Assembly (NCBI RefSeq): GCF_001678675.1
Contig: NZ_LZRN01000007.1
Span: 62,001 to 126,000 of the forward strand
Length of the DNA: 64,000 bases
From: Gelidibacter algens
GTDB taxonomy: Bacteria > Bacteroidota > Bacteroidia > Flavobacteriales > Flavobacteriaceae
Direction: 5' to 3'
The notes beneath the pieces were generated by a model. That model searched no databases and was not told the origin of the DNA. It worked only from the letters and a program-made list of their open reading frames with translations. The position numbers and the translations under genes were made by a program. Of this stretch, positions 19,070 through 26,100 are shown in pieces. Every line of letters begins with the position of its first letter. Positions within the stretch are counted from its first letter, which is position 1.

Positions 19070-19636
19070 TTACTGATGTTTTTCAGCAACTTTTTCCAAT
19101 TCCATATACCAATCTTCTCCAAATTTTCGGATAAGGGCCTGCTTGACAAATTTATAAACAGGAACTTGAAGTTCCTTGCCTAGCGTACAGGCATCATCGC
19201 AAATTTCCCATTTGTGATAATTAACGGCAGAAAATTCAGAATAATCCTTTACACGGACGGGATATAAATGACATGAAACGGGTTTCTTCCAATCTATTTC
19301 TCCTTGATTATGGGCTTCTTCAATGGCACAAAGCGCGGTGCCTTTGTTGTCAAACATCACATAGGCACAATCTGCACCGTTTATTAGCGGCGTTTCAAAT
19401 TCCCCATCTTCAGTGGTGATGAAAGCGCCTTGGGCTTCAACGGCAGCTATTCCTGCTTTGCGCATAAATGGTTTTACTTTTGGATAGATATTCTGCATGA
19501 TTTTTGTTTCCTCCAGCTCTAAAGGAGCGCCAGCCTCTCCATCAATGCAACAAGCCCCTTTGCAGGCGGATAAATTGCATACAAAATCCTTCTCAATGAT
19601 GTCTTCTGAAACAATGGTTTTCCCTAACTGAAACAT
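19070..19636 (-). CDS. DUF3109 family cysteine-rich protein
   Basis: 188 residues from the ATG at 19636 (MFQLGKTIVSEDIIEKDF). The longer frame begins at a TTG that lies inside the promoter -7 box at 19685-19692, so it cannot be the true start. Conserved cysteines (CNLSACKGACC, DCAYVMF, CAIEEA, SCHLYPVR, CDDAC) mark the DUF3109 family, related to the YkgJ/zinc- or iron-chelating cysteine cluster proteins. It is probably cytoplasmic and binds a metal. The biological role is not known. It is divergent from marC with mirror-image promoters. Confidence 0.9.
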   Translation of the reverse strand: MFQLGKTIVSEDIIEKDFVCNLSACKGACCIDGEAGAPLELEETKIMQNIYPKVKPFMRKAGIAAVEAQGAFITTEDGEFETPLINGADCAYVMFDNKGTALCAIEEAHNQGEIDWKKPVSCHLYPVRVKDYSEFSAVNYHKWEICDDACTLGKELQVPVYKFVKQALIRKFGEDWYMELEKVAEKHQ

Positions 19637-19684
19637 AACGTGTTGGCTTAAAAAATGAGCTGATTTCTCGTAAAAAGTAGGGTA

Positions 19685-19714
19685 CAAAAGTAACTTAAAT
19701 TTACTGTTATTTAA
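19685..19714 (-). promoter_or_regulatory. Promoter of the DUF3109 gene
   Basis: On the minus strand TTA, a 19-nt gap and TACTTTTG (19692-19685). The predicted transcription start lies near 19678, about 40 bases before the ATG at 19636. This decides between the two possible starts. Confidence 0.65.
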
Positions 19715-19716
19715 TA

Positions 19717-19746
19717 TTATAAATCGATATTAAAAATCTACTTTTG
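19717..19746 (+). promoter_or_regulatory. Promoter of marC
   Basis: TTA at 19717-19719, a 19-nt gap and TACTTTTG at 19739-19746: the same elements and spacing as the divergent DUF3109 promoter. It lies 23 bases before the marC start. Confidence 0.65.
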
Positions 19747-19769
19747 CAAAAAATTAAAAGCCTAGTCTT

Positions 19770-20357
19770 ATGGAACTTGATTTTAAGGAAATTTTTACAG
19801 CATTCATGATTCTTTTTGCGGTTATTGATATTATTGGAAATATTCCAATCATTATTGATTTGCGCAAAAAAGTGGGCCATATTCAGAGTGAGAAAGCCTC
19901 TATTATTGCTGGCGTAATTCTGATTCTATTTCTATTTATTGGTCAAAATATTTTGTCATTGATTGGTATTGGTGTCAACTCATTTGCCGTAGCGGGTGCC
20001 TTTATTTTGTTTTTTATAGCTTTAGAGATGATTCTGGGGATTACACTCTATAAGCACGAAGAAAATGATTTGTCAACCGCCTCAGTATTTCCACTGGCAT
20101 TCCCTTTAATTGCGGGACCAGGAAGTTTGACGACCTTACTCTCATTGAGAGCGGAATTTAGAATAGAAAATATCATCGTTGCTATTATTGTTAATGTTAT
20201 CATTATCTTTATCGTCCTAAAAACATCGTCTAAAATTGAACGTTTTTTAGGTCCTAATGGGATCAGTATTATCAGAAAAGTTTTTGGGGTGATTTTATTG
20301 GCGATTGCCGTAAAATTATTTGCTGCCAACATCAAGGCCCTATTTGAATTATCTTAA
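19770..20357 (+). CDS. MarC family integral membrane protein
   Basis: 195 residues with about six hydrophobic segments. The family features are visible: the N-terminal AVIDIIGNIPIIIDL and the central FPLAFPLIAGPGSLTTLLSL motif. MarC/UPF0056 proteins are inner-membrane proteins of unknown transport function; the old link to multiple antibiotic resistance has not held up. A 69-residue membrane protein follows after 10 bases, so the two form an operon. Confidence 0.92.
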   Translation: MELDFKEIFTAFMILFAVIDIIGNIPIIIDLRKKVGHIQSEKASIIAGVILILFLFIGQNILSLIGIGVNSFAVAGAFILFFIALEMILGITLYKHEENDLSTASVFPLAFPLIAGPGSLTTLLSLRAEFRIENIIVAIIVNVIIIFIVLKTSSKIERFLGPNGISIIRKVFGVILLAIAVKLFAANIKALFELS

Positions 20358-20367
20358 TTAAATTACT

Positions 20368-20577
20368 ATGAAAGTAGCTACTATCATTTTATCTGTCATC
20401 GCTTTGGGACTTATTGTTTTCAACGTTACAAAACTCGATTTTAATGCCCTTCTTGAGGGAGAGAATGTTGTAGCACTTATAACAATCTTTACCTCTCTTT
20501 GTGCCATTGTTTTACTTCAAATTCTCAGAATTTCTAAACGTATTGAGAAACTTTCAAAAGAAAAGCGTAGTGCATAA
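20368..20577 (+). CDS. Small two-span membrane protein, 69 residues
   Basis: Two hydrophobic segments (about residues 2-18 and 33-53) and a Lys/Arg-rich C-terminal tail (SKRIEKLSKEKRSA). It sits 10 bases after marC in the same direction, which supports co-expression. No named family is recognised. Confidence 0.75.
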   Translation: MKVATIILSVIALGLIVFNVTKLDFNALLEGENVVALITIFTSLCAIVLLQILRISKRIEKLSKEKRSA

Positions 20578-20941
20578 GGTTTTGAGTGTTGGAGAACAGA
20601 AGTATTGTACTAATTGTTCAATATGAGCTTCACAACTTCAAAACGGCCTTAGTTGACATTTTTTGGGACTCACGCAAGGTGCCATTAGTGGTAAGTGTGT
20701 TGATTTAGTGGTAAGTGTGTTGATTCAGGATGAAGTTCAAAACCCTATAACCTGTCCTTATTTGGAACACAAGGAGAATGATAAGAAGACTCCATTATAA
20801 GTTTGTATGATGGGTTGATACAGTAACTATTACTAAAACGGCTTACAGTTTCTAAAGCTATTGTTTTTGAGAATATTTATCTTGGAGATTGATATTATCT
20901 GGTTTTTAATAGAAATTAAGAACTAATGACAACCAATAGCG
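20578..20941. repeat. Intergenic stretch with a 20-bp tandem direct repeat
   Basis: No gene is seen. At 20685-20704 and 20705-20724 the 20-bp unit beginning TTAGTGGTAAGTGTGTTGA occurs twice head to tail. The rest is AT-rich and featureless, between two convergent genes. Confidence 0.6.
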
Positions 20942-22534
20942 CTATTGTGTTTTGATCAACTTCAAGACTTCCTCAATCATATCATCTGTTGCGTTTATAA
21001 TTTCTTCAGAAGCGTTAGAACCATATAATTGATCAGCCAAAGCGGCTTTTATAAGTAGTTTCATTTCTTGATGGTAAGCCACAAAAGTAACTTTAGCTGC
21101 TTCCCTGATATTGAGATATTCCTGAAAGCGAATCACGACGTCATCACTCACTTCAAAATTGGCGACAAAATCCTGCTTAGAAATGCCCAAGTAGCTTTTA
21201 CGGTCTTTATCCAATTCTTCAAAAACAAAATAGTTGATGAGGCCACTTTGTTTGATGTAGTTTAAAGTTTCGTTTTGAGTGCTTTGGTCTATGGGCACAA
21301 AAATATCAGGAATAATCCCACCACCGCCATATACAACTTTGCCCTTTGGCGTTGTGAATTTCAAAGAATCGGCTACCTTAATATTGATTTCATCATTAAA
21401 TTCGCCACTGCTTCTTCGTTTGTAGTAGTCGTTATAATATTCTTGATTGTGGCCATTGTCATAAGGACGCTGAATGGAACGTCCGGTAGGCGTATAATAT
21501 CGGGAGACAGTTAAACGTACGGCGCTGCCATCTCCCAAAGCCATTTCACGCTGTACCAAACCTTTGCCATAACTGCGACGTCCAATAATAGTGCCTTTGT
21601 CGTTATCCTGTAATGCGCCTGCAACAATTTCACTGGCAGAGGCTGAATTTTCATTGATTAGAATAAATACTTCGCCTTCTTCAAAATCACCTCTACGGGT
21701 GGCAAAACTTTTTTCAATACGACCAGATTTGTTTTTTGTGAAAAGAATCAATTTATCATCTTCTAAAAATTCATCAGCAATCTGTTCTGCAATGGCCAAG
21801 AAACCTCCAGGATTATCGCGTAAGTCCAACACCAATTTGGTGGCGCCTTCATCTTGTAATTTATCTAAGGCTCTTTTAAATTCTTTATAAGTAGATTCGG
21901 CAAATCTGTTGATTTTGATATAAGCCAGGACAGGGGTGAGCATATAGGCAGCATCGACGCTATTTATGGGAATGCTAGAGCGTTTGACATTGAAATCGAG
22001 AAATTTGTTTTCACTTTTCCGATAAATTTTCAAACTGATTTTTGTGTTTTTTTCACCTTTTAACTTCTGAATAATCTGCTCATTGTCCCATTGACGTCCA
22101 AAAATGGAGTCCCCATCAGCCATAATAATCCGATCACCACTTTTAATTCCGGCTTTTTCACTGGGACCGCCAGCGATTGGTCTGATCACGGTAATTGTAT
22201 CCTTGTAGGTATAGAAGCTTACGCCAATTCCTACAAAATCGCCCTTCATATTTTCAGTAACACGTTGTAGTTCGTTTTTGGGAATGTAAATGGAATGCGG
22301 ATCGAGTTTTTCTAAAATACCATTAACGGTAACATCCACAATGCTATCTGTATTGACATCGTCTACATATTCATAATCAATATAATCGATCAGACGGTTG
22401 AGTTTGTCTTTTTTGCTGTTTGAAGTAAATAGGCGGTCAGAAGTATCGGTAAAATTGAGCTTTCCACCAATAAGAACGCCTGCTGCAACAGCAACGCCAA
22501 TAATCAATGGAATATATTTTTTATTAAAAGCCAT
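20942..22534 (-). CDS. S41 family carboxy-terminal processing protease
   Basis: 530 residues. One N-terminal membrane anchor or signal (IPLIIGVAVAAGVLIGG) puts the protein in the periplasm. A PDZ domain (about 95-180, GIGVSFYTY ... SGDRIIMADG) is followed by the tail-specific protease domain. The nucleophile serine lies in ENSASASEIVAG (about 300) and the catalytic lysine in RRSYGKGLVQ (about 325). These Ser-Lys proteases trim or degrade envelope proteins from their C-termini. The start overlaps the dCMP deaminase stop by one base, so the two are translated together, an arrangement often seen in Flavobacteriia. Confidence 0.94.
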   Translation of the reverse strand: MAFNKKYIPLIIGVAVAAGVLIGGKLNFTDTSDRLFTSNSKKDKLNRLIDYIDYEYVDDVNTDSIVDVTVNGILEKLDPHSIYIPKNELQRVTENMKGDFVGIGVSFYTYKDTITVIRPIAGGPSEKAGIKSGDRIIMADGDSIFGRQWDNEQIIQKLKGEKNTKISLKIYRKSENKFLDFNVKRSSIPINSVDAAYMLTPVLAYIKINRFAESTYKEFKRALDKLQDEGATKLVLDLRDNPGGFLAIAEQIADEFLEDDKLILFTKNKSGRIEKSFATRRGDFEEGEVFILINENSASASEIVAGALQDNDKGTIIGRRSYGKGLVQREMALGDGSAVRLTVSRYYTPTGRSIQRPYDNGHNQEYYNDYYKRRSSGEFNDEINIKVADSLKFTTPKGKVVYGGGGIIPDIFVPIDQSTQNETLNYIKQSGLINYFVFEELDKDRKSYLGISKQDFVANFEVSDDVVIRFQEYLNIREAAKVTFVAYHQEMKLLIKAALADQLYGSNASEEIINATDDMIEEVLKLIKTQ

Positions 22535-22965
22535 TATGCGCTTAAATCTTCAATATGTTGTAACTCGATGCCCGCTTTGGCCAAAAATTGGAGGCCAGAA
22601 TCATCTTTATAGCCTTCATGATATACAACACGAATGATGCCAGCTTGGTGGATCAATTTGCTGCATTCTTTACAAGGGGATAGCGTAATGTATAAGGTTG
22701 CGTCTTTGCAGGATTGTGTGGAAGCCGCTACTTTTAAAATGGCGTTTGCCTCTGCATGAAGCACATACCATTTGGTGTATCCTGCATCATCTTCACAATA
22801 ATTTTCAAAGCCAGTTGGGGTACCATTGTAACCATCAGAAATGATCATCCGGTCTTTAACGATCACGGCACCAACCTGTTTTCGTTGGCAGTGTGATAAC
22901 TTGCCCCATTCTTTTGCTATTCTTAAATACGCTTTATCATAGCGCATCTGTTTCCTATTTGGCAT
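22534..22965 (-). CDS. dCMP deaminase (ComEB-type)
   Basis: 143 residues. The zinc-binding deaminase motifs are VLHAEANAIL (His and catalytic Glu) and LSPCKECSKLI (two Cys). The context NRKQVGAVIVKDRMIISDGYNGTPTG is specific to the dCMP deaminase branch. It converts dCMP to dUMP for thymidylate synthesis. The S41 protease gene follows with a one-base overlap; the functional link between the two is not obvious. Confidence 0.93.
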   Translation of the reverse strand: MPNRKQMRYDKAYLRIAKEWGKLSHCQRKQVGAVIVKDRMIISDGYNGTPTGFENYCEDDAGYTKWYVLHAEANAILKVAASTQSCKDATLYITLSPCKECSKLIHQAGIIRVVYHEGYKDDSGLQFLAKAGIELQHIEDLSA

Positions 22966-23109
22966 TTATTTAATTTACAATTGTGGGAGTGCTATTTCCG
23001 ATTTTCAATACCTGGGTAAATTGCATCAGACAAAACCTGCAACGAATATAAAAGGTTCGTATTTTAATTTATATAATTTAGAGTTAAAACTTTAGCACAC
23101 TTTAAAGTT

Positions 23110-23700
23110 TTATGAAAGGAACTTACTGTTGATCAACATAGGGATGACTAATCCTACAACAATTGCAGAAAGTACCATCATCCAATCGCGTCTTGAAAAC
23201 CTGAAAATAGTTTGGCATAAAAAGCCTAAAAACAGGACTACAAATACAATGATAAGTTGTGCCAATTCAATCCCTAATGCAAACTCTATTAAAGGAAGTA
23301 ATTTGTTGTCTGATCTGCCAACAAACATTTTAAACTCGCCAGCAAAACCAAGCCCATGTATCAACCCGAAAAATAAAGTTAAAAAAAAGAGGATGCCAAT
23401 TTTTTCATTAGGTGCTTTTTTGCCTGCCGTAAAAATGTTGTATATAGCGACAACCATGATAGTTATGGGAATCAGAAATTCAACCAAATTGGTATTAATG
23501 CTGATAACGCCGTAAACTGCCAGCACCAAACTTATAGTGTGGCCCAAAGTAAACATGGTTACGAGCAGCAATACACGTTTCCAATCTTTAAACATATAAG
23601 GTACCGTAAGTACCAATAAAAAAAGAACATGGTCATAAGCGTTGATGTCCAGTACATGGTTCATGCCGTATTGCATGTTAAACCAAAAATTATCGAGCAT
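23110..23700 (-). CDS. HupE/UreJ-family membrane protein
   Basis: 196 residues from the ATG at 23700. The longer frame starts at a TTG lying in the promoter between the -7 and -33 boxes, so it is rejected. There are six hydrophobic segments and the family signature is seen in YGMNHVLDINAYDHVLFLL, TLGHTISLVLA and LIHGLGFAGEF. HupE/UreJ proteins are thought to carry nickel or cobalt; in Flavobacteriia this subgroup occurs outside hydrogenase or urease clusters, and the metal is unproven. It is transcribed from its own promoter. Confidence 0.9.
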   Translation of the reverse strand: MLDNFWFNMQYGMNHVLDINAYDHVLFLLVLTVPYMFKDWKRVLLLVTMFTLGHTISLVLAVYGVISINTNLVEFLIPITIMVVAIYNIFTAGKKAPNEKIGILFFLTLFFGLIHGLGFAGEFKMFVGRSDNKLLPLIEFALGIELAQLIIVFVVLFLGFLCQTIFRFSRRDWMMVLSAIVVGLVIPMLINSKFLS

Positions 23701-23722
23701 AAATTGAGTGTTTGGGTAGCTC

Positions 23723-23752
23723 CAAAGGTACAAGGAATGGTAAGAGTTGCAA
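23723..23752 (-). promoter_or_regulatory. Promoter of the HupE-like gene
   Basis: On the minus strand TTG (23752-23750), a gap of exactly 19 nt, and TACCTTTG (23730-23723). Transcription should start near 23716, giving a leader of about 16 nt to the ATG at 23700. Confidence 0.8.
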
Positions 23753-23764
23753 AATTATATTTTT

Positions 23765-23828
23765 GAAAATAGAAAATAGAAAATAGAAAATAGAAAATAG
23801 AAAATAGAAAATAGAAAATAGAAAATAG
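23765..23828. repeat. Heptanucleotide tandem repeat, unit GAAAATA
   Basis: About nine perfect copies of the 7-bp unit GAAAATA head to tail. It lies between the dinB stop and the promoter of the HupE-like gene. It is outside any gene I accept. Confidence 0.9.
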
Positions 23829-23864
23829 TAAACGGAAAACAGAAATTTGTAGGTTCGACTTTTC

Positions 23865-23934
23865 GACTGAAGACTGAAGACTGAAGACTGAAGACTGAAG
23901 ACTGAGGACTGGAGACTGGAGACTGAAAACTAAG
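23865..23934. repeat. Heptanucleotide tandem repeat, unit GACTGAA
   Basis: About ten copies of a 7-bp unit: five perfect GACTGAA, then variants GACTGAG, GACTGGA and a degenerate end. It abuts and touches the stop codon of dinB. It shares period 7, but not sequence, with the GAAAATA array 36 bases away. Confidence 0.9.
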
Positions 23935-25147
23935 CTTTCCGATGCGGCAACAGCGGTGGCGGTTCACCATTAAATGGATTCCATCTGCCAATGGTTCGGG
24001 CTTCCATTCCTGCAGCGCTAATAACCGACCTATCGCCATAGCGTTCGCGCATCTTATCAATAGCTTCGCTCAAATGAAGAAACTTCGTATCGTCATCAAA
24101 CAAATTGACCTGATGGCCGCCTTCTACCAAATGGCTGAATTTAACGCCAATCAGGCGTACTAAAAGACGTCGGTTGTAAAGTTTTTCAAACAAGTCCAAA
24201 ACTATGGGAATGATATTGTGATCCATAGCGCTATACGGAATACGCTGCTGTTGGGTATAGGTCTGAAAATCAGAATAGCGAATTTTAAAGGTGATGCACG
24301 CCGTTAATTTATTGCCACGACGTAATTGGTACGCCAAATTTTCAGCCATGGCGATGATGATGCCTTTTAATTTTGCGACATCTGTAGTGTCTTTATTAAA
24401 AGTGCGTTCTGTAGAAATCGATTTGCGCTCTTGGTATTGAATAACTGGCGAATTATCAATGCCATTCGCTTTGTTCCAAATGCCCAAACCATTTTTGCCT
24501 AATACTTTATACATCAATTCCATCGGCATTTCCTGTACGGTCCTGATTTGTTTGATACCCAAATCACATAAGGATTTGTAGGTCACATCGCCTACCATTG
24601 GGATTTTTTTAATTGATAAAGGTGCCAAAAATGGTTTTTCATTGCCTGAGAGGATCTGGATTTCGTTATTGGGTTTTGCTTCCCCAGTGGCGATTTTGGA
24701 TACCGTTTTGTTGAGCGATAAACCAAAGGAAATTGGTAATCCAGTTTCTCTGATGATGCGCTGGCGCAACTCAGAGGCTAATTTATGGCACCCGAAAAAC
24801 TTGTCCATCCCCGTCAAATCAATATAGAATTCATCAATAGACGACTTTTCATACAACGGAACCGTGTCTTTAATAACATCGGTTACGTTTTGCGAGAATT
24901 TAGTGTAGGTACCTGCATCCCCTCGGAGAATGATGGCCTCAGGGCACAATTGTTTGGCCATGCGCATAGGCATTGCAGAGTGGATTCCAAATTTCCGTGC
25001 TTCATAGCTACAGGAGGCTACAACACCTCTGTCACTCGTGCCGCCTATAAGAACGGGTTTCCCGTTTAGGCGACTGTCGAGCAGGCGTTCACAGGACACA
25101 AAAAAGGTATCTAAATCCATGTGCACTATGGAGCGTTGGTAGGTCAT
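23930..25147 (-). CDS. dinB: Y-family DNA polymerase IV
   Basis: 405 residues. The palm motifs are clear: HMDLDTFFVSCERL near the N-terminus (metal-binding Asp) and SSIDEFYIDLTGMD (the acidic pair) about 100 residues on. Helix-hairpin-helix elements and a little-finger domain follow. It carries out translesion synthesis without proofreading. It lies in the same direction as, and 1 kb downstream of, the DnaE-type polymerase gene, separated from it by a toxin-antitoxin pair. The stop codon sits at the edge of the heptad repeats. No beta-clamp peptide stands out in the C-terminus (LLPHRKA). Confidence 0.95.
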   Translation of the reverse strand: MTYQRSIVHMDLDTFFVSCERLLDSRLNGKPVLIGGTSDRGVVASCSYEARKFGIHSAMPMRMAKQLCPEAIILRGDAGTYTKFSQNVTDVIKDTVPLYEKSSIDEFYIDLTGMDKFFGCHKLASELRQRIIRETGLPISFGLSLNKTVSKIATGEAKPNNEIQILSGNEKPFLAPLSIKKIPMVGDVTYKSLCDLGIKQIRTVQEMPMELMYKVLGKNGLGIWNKANGIDNSPVIQYQERKSISTERTFNKDTTDVAKLKGIIIAMAENLAYQLRRGNKLTACITFKIRYSDFQTYTQQQRIPYSAMDHNIIPIVLDLFEKLYNRRLLVRLIGVKFSHLVEGGHQVNLFDDDTKFLHLSEAIDKMRERYGDRSVISAAGMEARTIGRWNPFNGEPPPLLPHRKA

Positions 25148-25309
25148 GATAAAAGATGAATTAAGAGTAAAGATTAGAGAATAAGCACTTGTTCAACTCC
25201 TTAATAAATGACGTGATTTTTATAATAATTAAATTTTGGGAACAAATTTCAGTTATACATTTTTTTAAAAACGTAAACTTCTCTGTTTTAAAGTAACAAC
25301 CTCTTTTTA

Positions 25310-25732
25310 TTAACTGTTAGGTTTTCCTTTTAAATAGCTTTCAGGGGTCATTATGGCTAATGTGCTTTTTTTGAAATCCTTTAAGTTTCTTGTTAAAATG
25401 ACATTAATATTTTCTTTTCCGAGAGCGGAAAAATTCTGTAGAGCATCTTCAAAATCTTTGAATTGAGAGTTGAGTGCGTTTAAAACAATAGTCTTATCCA
25501 TTTCTGCAATGTCAATAATGGTTAAAAGTTGTTTTAATTTTTCAATGATGAGCTCGTGTTTTCCGATTTTCCTCAATAAATGATACACATTCGATATTGC
25601 TACTGGTGTTACAAATCCTTTTATTTTCTGTTCTTCACATAAGTTTAAAACTTGTGCGGCATATTCAGAATAGGGCTCGCGGTCAAAGAAAAAATCCAAT
25701 ATCACGTCGGTGTCTATAAGTACATGGTCCAT
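25310..25732 (-). CDS. PIN-domain toxin (VapC-like)
   Basis: 140 residues. The acidic PIN-domain residues are visible: Asp7 and Asp9 in IDTDVILDF, a Glu near residue 40 (NLCEEQ), Asp in FKDFEDALQ, and the later NVILTRNLKDF. PIN toxins are Mg-dependent ribonucleases. The gene starts one base after the antitoxin stop, the standard antitoxin-toxin layout. All expected acidic residues seem intact, so it should be active. It splits dinB from dnaE. Confidence 0.88.
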   Translation of the reverse strand: MDHVLIDTDVILDFFFDREPYSEYAAQVLNLCEEQKIKGFVTPVAISNVYHLLRKIGKHELIIEKLKQLLTIIDIAEMDKTIVLNALNSQFKDFEDALQNFSALGKENINVILTRNLKDFKKSTLAIMTPESYLKGKPNS

Positions 25733-25733
25733 T

Positions 25734-25985
25734 TCAAAAATATTTTTCTTCCAATCGTTTCTCCAATTCCTTTTTGTAGTCGAGTTTTTTAGAGGTCTTA
25801 AAAGAGCCTTTTAAGGATTTTACAATAGGATTGAGAGGTTGATCGCTTTGTTTCCTTTCTTCTATAGTTAATATTTTGAGGTAATTTTCAATAATATCAG
25901 ACAGACTACGGTTTTTCTGTTTCGCATATCGTTTTGCCTTCTCTATGACTTCCTTTTCGATTGTCAATGTTAGTTTTGTGTTCAT
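25734..25985 (-). CDS. Antitoxin of the PIN toxin (DUF6364-like)
   Basis: 83 residues. The N-terminus (NTKLTLTIEKEVIEKAKRYA) looks like a ribbon-helix-helix DNA-binding unit. The C-terminal half is charged and would wrap the toxin (KTSKKLDYKKELEKRLEEKY). Such proteins neutralise the toxin and repress their own operon. A palindrome just upstream is a candidate operator. Confidence 0.85.
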   Translation of the reverse strand: MNTKLTLTIEKEVIEKAKRYAKQKNRSLSDIIENYLKILTIEERKQSDQPLNPIVKSLKGSFKTSKKLDYKKELEKRLEEKYF

Positions 25986-26001
25986 AATCTGTTGTTTTTT
26001 A

Positions 26002-26035
26002 CAAAGATAATAAAAAATTAAAGCACGTGTTTTAA
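26002..26035 (-). promoter_or_regulatory. Promoter -7 box and palindromic operator candidate of the toxin-antitoxin operon
   Basis: On the minus strand TATCTTTG (26009-26002) matches the TAnnTTTG box, 17 bases before the antitoxin ATG. Just upstream, 26018-26035 is an imperfect palindrome centred on CACGTG with TTAAA/TTTAA arms. It covers the spacer and -33 region, where an autorepressor would bind. No clear TTG is found. Confidence 0.5.
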
Positions 26036-26100
26036 TTCTAAAATTAATACGTATCGTTTTTTGATTGCTGATATTGATGATCAGTATTGATCGCTTCTTT

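Noticed and set aside
23765-23934. CRISPR array
   Set aside because: The repeats are 7 bp with no spacers, so they are simple tandem repeats.
23755-24060. 101-codon frame spanning the heptad repeats
   Set aside because: It overlaps the end of dinB in another frame, and its Phe/Ser-rich C-terminus is just the translated repeat.
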